A DNA stretch of 64,000 nucleotides, taken from assembly GCF_963576675.1 (NCBI RefSeq), contig NC_088913.1, positions 86,241,001 through 86,305,000 on the forward strand. The letters run 5' to 3'. The notes beneath the pieces are model-generated. The model did no database searches and was not told where the DNA came from. It was given only the letters and a program-made list of their open reading frames with translations. This document shows positions 11,160-21,058 of this stretch, in pieces; within the stretch, counting starts at the first letter, position 1; every line of letters starts with the position of its first letter. The position numbers and the translations under genes are program-made. The stretch comes from Euphorbia lathyris (Eukaryota; Streptophyta; Magnoliopsida; Malpighiales; Euphorbiaceae).

Positions 11160-14100
11160 ATGGGAAATGCTCTGAGAATCATCTGTGGAAATTGTTGCAA
11201 ACCCACTACAGCTGGGGACTCTGAATCTTTGGGTCACCACGGCGTTTCTGCGGCCACCGTCGGAGTTTCAGCTCTTGCCCAGGATTTGCTTCACTTTGAG
11301 ATCAACTCTCAGGTACGATTGCGTATGATTTTGTGTTGCATGTCGGATTGGAGGTTTGATTTTGAAAATGTTTGACTTTGATTTTGTTATAATTGCATCT
11401 TAGATTGTAATCATGGAAGTCCTTTGAGCTAATTAGATTTTGGGGATAAGCTGCAATTTTGACCCGTTTTGGGAAGTTCAGATTTACTATTAATGTATAA
11501 AACTGTATAGATTTATTGCTGACCTTTCTCACAAAATCGTTTTTTTTTGTCGATTTTATTGTTCTATAATAAAAAAAAAAAGTATTAATTACAAATACAG
11601 ATTTGCATATTGGTATTTTTCGTTACAAACACAACTATGTTTTGCAAAAAAAATTTATTTTTATTGACCATGCTAAATCTGGCCGACTATCTTAAAATGG
11701 AAATTTTCAAGAATTAAAATTATTTAGTAAAACCCCATTTATTCTATTTTTCAAAATCATCGTTTCAACCTAAACATTAATTTTCTCTTATGTAAAAAAA
11801 CACCACCTAAATAATCTCAATCTAAAAAGTTGAAAAATTAAAATCGTTTAAAATATTATTTAACTTTTGAAATTTATTATTTGAGGTCGTTATCGGCCCA
11901 ATTTGTTAAAGTTAACAAAAAAATGATAACTTTACAAAGCTCGTAACGAAAAATACCACAGATAACTATCTGTAAATCTGTGAAACTACAGGGCACAATC
12001 CTAAAAAAAAATTAACACAAAAAATGTTATCAACGTATTTAAAATGTTTAGGAACTTACCAAAATGGCTTCAAATTTTTTGAAAAAGTGTCAATTTACAA
12101 AATAACACCATTTTACCCTCGACATTTGTAAAATATTACCAATTTAACACTGGGTAACTGAACTTTGGCTAAATAGGTACCATTTCACAAACCTTGGAGC
12201 GATAACTTTGGTGATTTAGGGTTAAATTGGTACCATTTCAGAAAAGTTGACAAAAAATATTGTTACTTTTTACATTATGGTCAAATTGACATTTTTCCAA
12301 AATCTTTGAGACCATTTTAGTACCTTATCCCAAATGTTTGTTGTGTTACTAATAGAGTTATAAACAACCTACCAAAGTATACAAAATTGCTTCAGTTTAG
12401 CGACAAACTTATTTAAAAGGTCTAACATGACAATCAGATTACCGTCAAACCAATTTGTTTAAATTTTCTATTACATCGGGTAACTTTGATTTTATTTCAA
12501 AATGTTAAGGGTGAATTTAACATTTTGTATGTTAAAGATAAACTCCTACACTTCACCAAAAAAGAATTGGCAATTTTGTACCTTATCCTTAAATCATGTT
12601 TTAGCCCACAATTTGACAATTGACTCCACGGCCTATAATGTATGATAGGCATTGATAAGAGGCAAATACACTAAAAGTTGAAGTAGATGGACTTAATTGA
12701 TAAACTATGCATAAGTGGAGGGGCCAATTTGACAAAATTGATCAAGTGTAGGGACCCAATGATGATTTTTTCCTAGTTTGTGTGCATTGTTTGTTTGATC
12801 TCTGTAAAGACAAATTATGAATTTCTTGGGTTGTGTTAGGTTCCACAAGGGCTCGGCAAGCATGTGGTGTCTTCCAAGAAGGCTCAAGCTAATTGGTAAT
12901 TACAAAAATAATCTTGTTTGGTTGTTTAATTAACATATGTTGTTAGCTGTTTATGGTAACAGGTAGAGATAGCTGGTTTTCCTTCAGAAAAAGCTATACG
13001 CAGTTTTTTTTCTAGTACTAATGAAACTTTTATTCTACTATTTAGAGTGAAAAAGCAAAAAAGAGCTATGAAAAGGAGAACCAAACAGACACTTAGTACC
13101 CGTTTGGTTATCATTTTGTTGTTTTGCTCCAAACAATAGATATAGAGTGTTTGGTTCTAGGAATCACCGACACTTATAGGATATTAACGTAGAGTGTCGG
13201 ACACTTTTGGGACTTGGACAATTTGGGGACACGGATTCTAAATTAACTAAGTAGAATATAGAAGTATTTTTAAATAATTTTACAACATATTTTTAAAATT
13301 GTTGTTTGCCGCACCCACATTTGTATGAGTACCCGTGTCGGTGCTTACTAAGGATTGGAAAACAACTGTTATAACTAATTTGGGAGGAAAACCAACTACC
13401 AGCAAACAACAATAACCGAACCAAACGCGCCCTTGATGTCGGATTATAATTTATTTCAACTTTGAAAATGTATGTTTAAGGTATAGAAAGCTGTTGGAGG
13501 CATGGAGAGAAGCTAGACCCCCACCAAAAACAGCAGAAGAAGCATCAAGGCTTATTATTCAAACCTTAAAGAGGCATCACAAAGCAGATGTTGAGGTAAA
13601 TTTAGTGAAAACATGATTCAAACATTTGAGGGCGAGCCTTGACGCCACGATAAACGTTGTGCCAACGGTAGACGTTGTTGTCGTATGACCGAGAGGTCAC
13701 CGGTTCGAGTCTTAGGAGTGGGGTTTTACCAAAAAAATTGGCAGGAAAAGGTTTGCCCCCAATTCACCCTTGTGGGTGGGACCCCTCAGACCCTCGCTTA
13801 GCAGGGATGCATAGTGCACCGGGCCGCCCTTTTATGATTCAAACATCTATGAAAAGTTTGATAGATATAGATAGATGATCCTTAATTCAAATTATGCATT
13901 TTTATTTCTGTTTTTATAGGGTTTGTTGGCTTTCTATGGTCTTCCACTTCCTCATGCTCTTGTTCAACTCTCTACCGGGGTCCCAACATCGTTGCCGCAC
14001 GGGGTCAAATTCGAGTTTCAGACTCTGCCGGTTCGGAAAGAAACCCAAAAAACTTTGCACAATTTCTGTTATCTTCAAAATGTGTTTGATTTTGGTACTA

Positions 14101-14982
14101 CAATTCAGGTGGATGCAAGAGCTGTTGCGGATGGGGATACTATAACGGTCTATGTCAGCACGGCCGATCCTAGGGAGTCGTCGTGTGTTCCTAATGAAGT
14201 TCAGACAGCTGCTGTTCAAAGATCGATGGCACGCGCAGAGAGGAATTATGAGGAGGCAGATGCACTCCATAAGAAAATTATCGAAGCTGGATATCGGTGC
14301 GTTATCTGTATATCGTTACGTAGAATCTGTTAAAAGCACTGGTTTTTGATGCTCTTGTTTTTGCAGGGTGATTTTTGTTCAAAACGAGGAGGTTCTTGCT
14401 CGAAAATATCGCATTCGATTAAGGTAACGTCGATTTCTTGCAAAATCATTTTCAAGTCTGTTATCTATAACGTTAGATACTAATGAATACCGGATTGGAA
14501 CAACGTAGGGGAATAGATGCACCAGAGAGCAAAATGCCGTATGGAAAAGAATCACAGGAAGAGCTTGTTAAGCTTGTTGAGGGCAAGTGTTTGAGAATCT
14601 TTGTCTATACCGTAGATCGGTACGGCCGATCTGTTGGTGATATATATAGCAATGGCATATTTGTACAGGTAGACCTCGTGCTACTACGTCTCTTCTCGGA
14701 CTTTACTGAATCGGTACTTTATACAATCCGTTTTGTGTTTACAGGAAGTAATGCTAAAGAAAGGTTTCGCATGGCATTATGATACCTACGACAAACGCAC
14801 CGAACTGGCACAGGTAAGGAAACAATATACCTTGCTCGTCTACTGAATTCGTTCTGCTCTAATTTTAGTGTTGATTATGTTAGTGGGAAGCCGAGGCTCG
14901 AATGAAACGGCTAGGCCTCTGGGCTGCGAAGAATCCTACGGAGCCATGGGAATGGAGAAAGGCTAGAAGGGAAGGCCATTGA
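11160..14982 (+). CDS. CAN2: Ca2+-dependent staphylococcal-nuclease-like protein (CAN1/CAN2 type)
   Basis: Predicted plasma-membrane-associated nuclease that would cleave DNA and RNA in a Ca2+-dependent way, as known for Arabidopsis CAN1 and CAN2. Nine exons with GT-AG junctions: 11160-11312, 12840-12895, 13481-13595, 13920-14030, 14109-14296, 14367-14423, 14509-14668, 14745-14813, 14884-14982. Together they encode 335 residues, close to the Arabidopsis proteins. The N-terminus MGNALR followed by CGNCC fits myristoylation and palmitoylation. The SNase-like domain spans about 145-310. It has ADGDT (152-156), RIRLRGIDAPE (223-233) and [11 protein letters not shown], which supply the expected acidic and Arg active-site positions. 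Introns 1 and 2 carry MITE-like repeats and intron 3 carries a SINE. Intron 4 is 78 nt, in frame, has no stop and a weak donor. CAN2 versus CAN1 orthology is not proven. Confidence 0.9.
11566..12020. repeat. Inverted-repeat element in intron 1 of the nuclease gene
   Basis: ATTGGTATTTTTCGTTACAA near the left end pairs with TCGTAACGAAAAATACCAC near the right end, with looser pairing outside this. The interior is AT-rich and non-coding. This looks like an old MITE. Confidence 0.45.
12047..12336. repeat. MITE-like inverted repeat in intron 1
   Basis: The left part (ACCAAAATGGCTTCAAA through AAAGTGTCAATTT) is the imperfect reverse complement of the right part (AAATTGACATTTTTCC through TTTGAGACCATTTTAGTACC). 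Arms are about 65 bases with several mismatches. Confidence 0.55.
12350..12600. repeat. Dispersed repeat, first of two copies
   Basis: Motifs such as CGACAAACTTATTT, GACAATCAGATTACCGTCAAA, GGTAACTTTGAT and TTAAGGGTGAATTT recur in the same order, with substitutions, at about 48330-48570. Class unknown. Confidence 0.5.
12905..13437. repeat. MITE-like element(s) in intron 2 of the nuclease gene
   Basis: The left end has TTTGGTTGTTTAATTAACA. The right end has AACAATAACCGAACCAAACG, which is partly its reverse complement. A second TTTGGTT motif at 13103-13110 suggests two nested copies. Ends with CGTTTGGTT and AACCAAACG are common in plant hAT- and Harbinger-type MITEs. No TSD was fixed. Confidence 0.4.
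13626..13833 (+). mobile_element. Au-type SINE with perfect 13 bp TSD
   Basis: A 208 bp tRNA-derived SINE lies in intron 3 of the nuclease gene. It is flanked by the direct repeat ATGATTCAAACAT at 13613-13625 and 13834-13846. It shows an A-box region, a B box (GGTTCGAGTCTT) after GACCGAGAGGTCACC, the segment ending TAGTGCACCGGGCCGCCC, and a short T tail. These match the Au SINE family as known from many flowering plants. The head holds a partial duplication of the CAACGGTAGACGTTGT stretch. It lies in the same direction as the host gene. Confidence 0.88.
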
Positions 14983-15807
14983 GAATTTTTCTGGGTTGGT
15001 CATGTTACCGGTGGGACGCTTTGTTTGATTTAAAGGCTGTTATGCTAAAGGTATGCCTGCAACCCGCCTGTCCTCCCGCTGGCCGTATCTATGTAATTTC
15101 GGACTAATATTCGACATGTATTGACTGACTAAACTGATCGACAGTTGCAAATGTAAATATCGCAACTTTTGTAACCCAACATTCAGTTAAAACTTATACA
15201 TATTTAAAATTGTTGATCTACAAGCTCGTCTCCGAGTAACAAATTAGAGCATACGGAAATTCAGAATCAGACTAATGATGAAAACTCGAACTTTAGAATG
15301 CGATTACAATACATATCACAGAGATTACAACACGAAAACAATCATATAGTTAGCCTGTGAATAGAGTGGATACACGACTAAGTAATACACTGCAAATGAC
15401 AATACAGGTCTGAGTCGGATTCTGGAAAAAAAACGCAGAATATTTCGGAACTATGATCATCTTCATCAACTAAAAAATGCTTTCAAGGAAGAATGGATCC
15501 AAGCCTATTTATGCATCCAAAAACTTCCATCATGAGCTAATGAAAATTTACCTATCAAAAGAACAAAGTTGAATATTATTGACTATTTTGAAAAGATATA
15601 AAAGCAGAAAAGCTGGTTCTCCTGGATTATTTATTTCTTCTTATTCAATGCTTAAAAGAATGTGAAATAAGAGAATAAACAATTAAAACTCACAGATAAA
15701 TCCTGAAGAATCAAGCTAAAAATGGATGATCATGGAGACAGTTCGGTAGGGGAAATATCTTAAGATTCATTCAGCACCTCAAAGATAACTGTAGGATTTA
15801 TGGTGTG
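14983..15807. other. 3' region of the nuclease gene and intergenic DNA
   Basis: The start of this stretch should contain the 3'UTR and polyadenylation region of the nuclease gene. No other gene was recognised. Confidence 0.5.
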
Positions 15808-15989
15808 CTATGTTGTACAGACATGAAAACATCGGAAAACTTATTTTTAAGGACTAATGCATCAGAGAGCTGGTGATCTAGTGATGTATTAGGTATATTT
15901 TTAAAATATAACCTTCATAAAATAGTCTTCAAACAAACAAAAATAAACACGCAAAAACACTATTAAAAAGAAGTGTCTGTGCAACATAG
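15808..15989. mobile_element. hAT-like MITE, CTATGTTG family, copy 1
   Basis: The terminal inverted repeats begin CTATGTTGTACAGAC and end GTCTGTGCAACATAG. The flanks are ATGGTGTG and ATGATGTG, an 8 bp TSD with one mismatch. It is 182 bp and non-coding. Confidence 0.7.
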
Positions 15990-16049
15990 ATGATGTGAAT
16001 TGCTCCAAAAGAACCAAGAACATAAATGTAGAATTTATTGAAGAAATGA

Positions 16050-16350
16050 TCAATTTAGTCCCTGAAGTTGGTTAGTAGAATCAATTTAGTCCAAAATCAA
16101 GTTCGGGTATCAATTTCGTCCTTCAAATTGGCATCTAGAGTCAAATAAGTCTAAATTGACGTCAGGATGAAGAAGTGACACATGTCAAACAACTACCAAT
16201 CATATATAGACACGTGTCATTTTGGACTAATTTGAGTCTAGATGGCCAAATTGAGATCCGCACTTGATTTTGGAATAAATTGATCCTACTAGCAAACTTT
16301 AAAGGCACTTGATTTACTAGCCAACTTTAAAGGCTAAATTGATCCTTAAT
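16050..16350. repeat. MITE-like inverted repeat
   Basis: The left end, GATCAATTTAGTCCCTGAAG followed by TTGGTTAGTAG, is mirrored by two right-hand stretches, CTACTAGCAAACTTTAAAGG and CTAGCCAACTTTAAAGGC followed by TAAATTGATCC. The right terminus therefore appears duplicated. Confidence 0.55.
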
Positions 16351-16360
16351 TCATGATTTA

Positions 16361-16765
16361 TAGGGTAAAATGCACTAATGGTCATTGAAATTTGGAGTGT
16401 TTTACAAAGATCACTCAATTTCATTTTCTTTTAAGAAAATCATGAATGTCACATTTAATTTTGATAAAGTCATTCCGTCGAATTTGAAAACAAAAACTTA
16501 TTAGATTGTTGGCTTATCACAAAAAACAGTTGACTTTATGCCAATTAAATGCTGATTTTTATGGCTGACTTGTATGTCATAAATCACATCTTATAGAGTC
16601 GACTGTGGCACGTCAACTTTCTGGTTAATTTTTATACATAGATGAGCCGGAATGACTTTATTGAAATCAAATGTGAAACTCAGTGATTTTATTGAAAGAA
16701 AATGAAGTTCATTAACATTTGTGAAACATACCCTAAACCTCAATGACCGTCGAACAAAATTTAGG
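16361..16765. repeat. MITE-like element with GGGTAAAATGCA end
   Basis: The left end has GGGTAAAATGCACTAATGG then TCATTGAA. The right end carries TCAATGACC and an imperfect complement of the rest. It resembles the element at 19330-19731 at its terminus. Other elements with similar ends lie at 20525-21035 and 46434-46905. Confidence 0.5.
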
Positions 16766-17165
16766 CAAAAAGCATTATGAGACTCCTCATCTTTTATTTT
16801 TTTGTTCATTAAACCCTTGATCTTTTATTTAGATGTATTAAGCCCCTAATCTTTTATTTAATTTTTATCATATTAAGCTCTTATGACAAAAAAAAAGTCA
16901 GCTTTGAACATAAAACTCGGTTAACAGAGTGTTATTCATTTCAACTGCATTCGAAATTTGTATTTTTCATAATTTGAAAACAATTTTTGATGTGTAATGT
17001 GGCTATAGGAAAACGATGAAATGAATACCGCTTTTTAAACTGAATTAGTTGTTCACAACTAACTAATTTGGCAAGCAATGACTCAGTGAGACCAAAAATA
17101 AATGACAGGGGCTTAATGTGTCCAAATAAAAGATTATGAAAACGGAGAAGTATACTAAATCTGCT
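16766..17165. repeat. Dispersed inverted-repeat family, copy 1
   Basis: It starts AAAAAGCATTATGAGACTCC and contains TCTTTTATTT stretches, AAAACTCGGTTAACAGAGTG and CACAACTAACTAATTTGG. It ends with AATGTGTCCAAATAAAAGA, which pairs with the left part. Related copies are at 21059-21560 and 43857-44110. Confidence 0.55.
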
Positions 17166-17341
17166 ATAATATTTAGAAATGTATTCATCAACTAGTAACT
17201 CTATTCAGCAAAATCAAACAACAGATAGTTTTTCTGTGCACCACATGATCAACTAGAAGAATTTTAAATCAATTAAAGCAAGAAATTTCAGCAGTAGAAA
17301 GAGTAAAAGTTCACCTCGGATTTATAATTTCGAAACGAATG

Positions 17342-20331
17342 TTATCTGATCTTAGTTTCGTCGTCTTTTGTTTCATCTGAATCTGAGTCACTTGCATTAT
17401 AACCTTAGGAAACAGCACAAAATCAACTTAGCAATCGCAATGCAACAATGCTCAAAGACGCAATCAGCTTAGGAGGAAATGCATACCTGGTCTTTTATCA
17501 CTCACTTTCCACACCGAAGCTCGACTCTTCGAAGCTCGATTATGCCAAGCAAGGCCCTTAAACATAAAGGAATCAACATTATTCTAAGTCGCTAAGTTCA
17601 CAACCAAAAAACACAATAGAGAAGAGAGTAAGGATGCCAATTTTTGACACAACAATGCGATTTATTAGGATAGTTCGCTTGACAAAGCCGTTTGATACGA
17701 TTATCATTTTTATTGCATTTATATCATATATAATCATGTTGAATATCTAGATCTCATAACACGAGAAGCCATTTTAACACTGAGAACATCCAATTTCGAA
17801 TCAAGTGATGAGATGAGACGAGATGAGCTTTCATGGGCATAATGGGAAAAGATTACAGATTCCACACTTAACTTGGTGTCACGAGGTAAAACTTGGGTTA
17901 GGCAAAGTTTTCGTGTGATGCAGAGACTTCCCAAGCCCATGGCCAACCCACGAATGCCAAGAGGATTTCTCTCCTATAAGCATTCCGCCAAGTCTGACTT
18001 TTAACAGTATATCTAAACCTAAGCACATACTCATTATTCAATTCTGAATACCACCCCGCAAGATTTTCTGTATATCAAACTTAAGCCCTCGTAGGAGGGC
18101 GCACTATGGGTCCAACAGCCTCATAGTGTCCATATGACTCCTCCTGTATAGAGACATCGTCTCTCTTTTCCAAGGGAAGATGTCCGCCCCAGCGCCTCCT
18201 TGTCCCCAATGGACTAGGATAGATCGCTTAAATGAGGCGTATTGTCTCACATATATACGAAATCATATAGCTCTCTAATTAAGCAATGTGGATATCTAAA
18301 AAGGAAGAAGTAACGAACCTCGAAACCTAATTCTTCAAGTCATAATACACATCTCAATCAATTTGCAAAAACGAGTAAAGTTTGAGTAGTATTGATGGTT
18401 GAAACAAGAAAATACTCGAGGACACTAGAATTTTAGTAATCTAACTGTTATTTATTGTTTATTGTTGCTGGTAGTCGATAAATATTAGATGATTTTCCTT
18501 TCAAAATACATATTGTTATAGCAAATGAGCGTAAGCCCATCAGGCTCAATAAAGAGGCAGGCACAAACCTGCTATAAGACCCACCGGCTATGTTGCATGG
18601 GAACGGAAATGAACACTGGGAAAGGTTATTTTAAAAAAAGTATTGATAGGAAACAGTAATGGAAACGGAAATAGAAACGGACAGGAAACGCAGAAACACT
18701 AATGGAAAAAGTTTGCATGCAACATAGCCCACCGGTTCAACCTACACCCAGGTGGGTCGGACCACAGGGGCATTAAGGACATTATACCTCCCCTCCAACA
18801 TCTATAAATACAACTCTCAAGTTACCAATTAAGGGATTCTCTCTCTTTACACACTCTTTCTCTAATCTCTCTCTAACTTGATCATCAAAGTGTATCCAGG
18901 GATCGCTTCCGGTGCAAACCAGACCAAATCATCCGGAAGGATTTACGGGCATAATCTCCATATCTCATCACCTATTTCTCAATACTAACCAAACAAAAAA
19001 GAGCCTAAAAGAAGAGAGAACCAAACTGGCAATAAATCCTTATGTTGCACTTGCACGGAAACTCTTCTTCACTAACATTTCCTCGTTTGGTGTCCATTTG
19101 CATTTATTTTCCCTTTCCTAGCTAAATTTTCTTAGAAATAACGTTCCTACGTGTCCATTTCAGTTTCTGTGCAACATAGATAAATCCTTTTAACTGCTAT
19201 TCAGAAGCAAATTTTTGTTAAACTTCACTTATGTACAAGACTACAAAACCATGAAAGAATTGAACTCTCAATCTTCATTCCCTAACCAAATTACACAGAT
19301 TTTAGACAAATGTAACAAAGCCTTTCATAGGGTTAAATGCACCATTGATCATCGAACTTAAATGGTTATCTCAAAATGGTCATTCAATTTCAATTTGTCT
19401 CAATAAAATCATTCAACTTTGAGTTTTGTTCAATTAGGTCACTCTGACGATTTCCGTGACTAAAAACATCAGAATAATGGTATAAGTGATACGTCAGCAT
19501 GAGTCAACTCAGACCTCTAGCCGAAACACACATGACATCCACGTATGCTCCACCTAGCTATCACGATTATTTTTATGAAAAAAAAAACAGTTTTTTTTTC
19601 AATTAAAACAACTGACATGTGGCTGTCACGTTTCGGTCAGATATGAGGTTAACTCATGTTTACGTGTCACTCGTGTCATTACCATTTCGAGACAACCATT
19701 TAAGTTCGGTAACCAATGGTGCATTTAACCCTATGTTGCCCGGAAACACTTCTTCATTAGGGTTTCGGCGTTTGGCGTCGGTTTCCGTGCTAATTTTTCT
19801 TAGAAATAACTTTCACAATATCCGTTTCCGTTTCATTTCCCGTTTCGCTTCCGTGCAACATAGCACAGTACACAATCTAAACATAAAAAAAAAAAAAACC
19901 CTAGACCCCCAAAATCATAATGCAGCAGAACTCAATTCAGCAACCCAAACCCTAAAAAACACAACAACAAAATCCAATCACACAAACTTAACAAAAAAAC
20001 ATAAAAATCAAACCTTTTGAGAATCTTTAGAAACACCATAGCCATTAAAATACATCTGACCAACAAGAACTTGCATTGCAATATCACCAGCCTTAGCTTC
20101 TCTGAGAGTATCTTGAAACCACCGTTTCAGGCATTCAGATACCACCTGAGAAAGCGGCACCCTATTCCGGCCGTCAAGAAAGAGGGAACTCTCTTCCATT
20201 TTCTTCAATTTGAGTGCCGCCGATTCAACCCTAACCTCCCTAGGTTTTTTGGGTTTTGGGCTGTGGTGGTGGGAAGTGACTATTCTGGCAACTTCTTGGA
20301 GATTGCCTGTAAAAGAATTGGACTTCCCCAT
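17342..20331 (-). CDS. Small Sel1-like-repeat (HCP-like) protein
   Basis: Three exons on the minus strand: 20331-20014, 17556-17487 and 17403-17342 (TAA at 17344-17342). The frame is continuous across both GT-AG introns and gives 149 residues. I recognise it as a small conserved plant Sel1-like or TPR-like protein of unproven function. The Sel1-like unit (about 84-118) reads GDIAMQVLVGQMYFNGYGV in exon 1 and continues through GLAWHNRAS in exon 2, so intron 1 cuts the repeat. The C-terminus is acidic (NASDSDSDETKDDE). The N-terminus is basic, with no signal peptide or membrane segment. Intron 1 is 2457 nt and carries an LTR-like fragment and at least four small elements. One Sel1 unit is unlikely to form a full solenoid, so a partner or adaptor role is only inference. 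Confidence 0.82.
18531..18960. repeat. LTR-type retroelement remnant with TATA-like box
   Basis: Contains CCACAGGGGCATTAAGGACA, then ATCTATAAATACA (TATA-like), CT-rich leader-like sequence and GGGATCGCTTCCGGTGC. This layout resembles the promoter half of a Ty3/gypsy-type LTR. The MITE at 18588-18727 is inserted in it. A related fragment lies at 10330-10560. No partner LTR was found. Confidence 0.45.
18588..18727. mobile_element. hAT-like MITE, CTATGTTG family, copy 2
   Basis: A 140 bp element with ends CTATGTTGCATG and CATGCAACATAG, flanked on both sides by the exact 8 bp CCCACCGG (18580-18587 and 18728-18735). It is inserted in the LTR-like remnant in intron 1 of the Sel1-like gene. Confidence 0.88.
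19040..19179. mobile_element. hAT-like MITE, CTATGTTG family, copy 3
   Basis: A 140 bp element with ends TTATGTTGCAC and GTGCAACATAG, flanked by a perfect 8 bp duplication ATAAATCC (19032-19039 and 19180-19187). Its interior (CTTCTTCA, TTCTTAGAAATAAC) is very similar to copy 4 at 19731-19863. Confidence 0.85.
19330..19731. mobile_element. MITE with TA target-site duplication
   Basis: The terminal inverted repeats GGGTTAAATGCACCATTG and CAATGGTGCATTTAACCC pair perfectly. The pairing continues inward with GAACTTAAATGGTT and AACCATTTAAGTTC. The flanks are TA on both sides, as in Tc1/mariner-type insertions. It is 402 bp and lies in intron 1 of the Sel1-like gene. Its right end touches the next MITE. 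Confidence 0.75.
19731..19863. mobile_element. hAT-like MITE, CTATGTTG family, copy 4
   Basis: The ends are CTATGTTGCCCGGAA and TTCCGTGCAACATAG. The interior is close to copy 3. No 8 bp TSD is visible, perhaps because the neighbouring TA-flanked MITE lies exactly at its left end. Confidence 0.7.
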
Positions 20332-20524
20332 ATAATTAATATCTTATCTTTCTTAAAAAGGTCGCACCTTTATTTCTCTAAACATTGAGAGGGTGGAATT
20401 GGGATGCTTTGGAGCTTAATTATTTTCGTTTATCCAGTTTTAGATCATACTTTTGTGGGTTTCTAGGGTAAATTACATCTATTGCCACTGAAATTATTCG
20501 TCTCACAATATGACCATTAAATTT
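20332..20524. promoter_or_regulatory. Upstream region of the Sel1-like gene
   Basis: The minus-strand gene starts at 20331, so its promoter and 5'UTR should lie here. I see no definite TATA box. A MITE begins at 20525, so the compact promoter is bordered by an insertion. Confidence 0.4.
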
Positions 20525-21035
20525 CGGGTAAATTACCCCATGGTTACTGAACTTTATCCATTTTAACATTATTACCATTGAACTTCAGTTTTTAACGGTA
20601 CGATCACTGAATTTTAAACATTTTAACACCAGCGGTCACTCAACAGTCAAAACGACCGTTGACGGTCCCAAAATAAAAAATTCGAAGAGTTAATGATATT
20701 TTAAGGAACTTTAATTCTTGAAATTTTTCGATTTGAGGTTATTTAGGCATTGTTTGGTTATGTGGGAGTGCATTTTTAGAGAGAGAAAACTAAAAAAAAA
20801 TGATTTTAGAAAATAAAAAAATGTGATTTCATGGTAAATGTTGTTCTGAGCAACTTTAATTTTTGAATATTTTCATTTTGAGATCGTTAACGGTTATTTT
20901 GAGGAGTTAGTTAAATTTGAGTGACTATCAATATTAAAATGTATAAAGTTCAGTTGATATACCGTTAAAAATTAAAATTTAATAACCATAATATTAAACT
21001 GGACAGAGTTAAGTGGTCATGGGTGTAATTTGCCC
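20525..21035. mobile_element. Mutator-like MITE with 9 bp TSD
   Basis: A 511 bp non-coding element with ends CGGGTAAATTACCCCATGG and CATGGGTGTAATTTGCCC, flanked by the perfect 9 bp duplication ATTAAATTT (20516-20524 and 21036-21044). A related end (GGGTAAATTACATCTATTGC) lies 60 bp upstream at 20466, so it may be nested in an older relative. Confidence 0.78.
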
Positions 21036-21058
21036 ATTAAATTTTCTATATTTTCAGG

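Noticed and set aside
13690..13712. Possible tRNA gene (B-box-like GGTTCGAGTC)
   Set aside because: No cloverleaf can be formed; the element has a TSD and a T tail, so it is a SINE.
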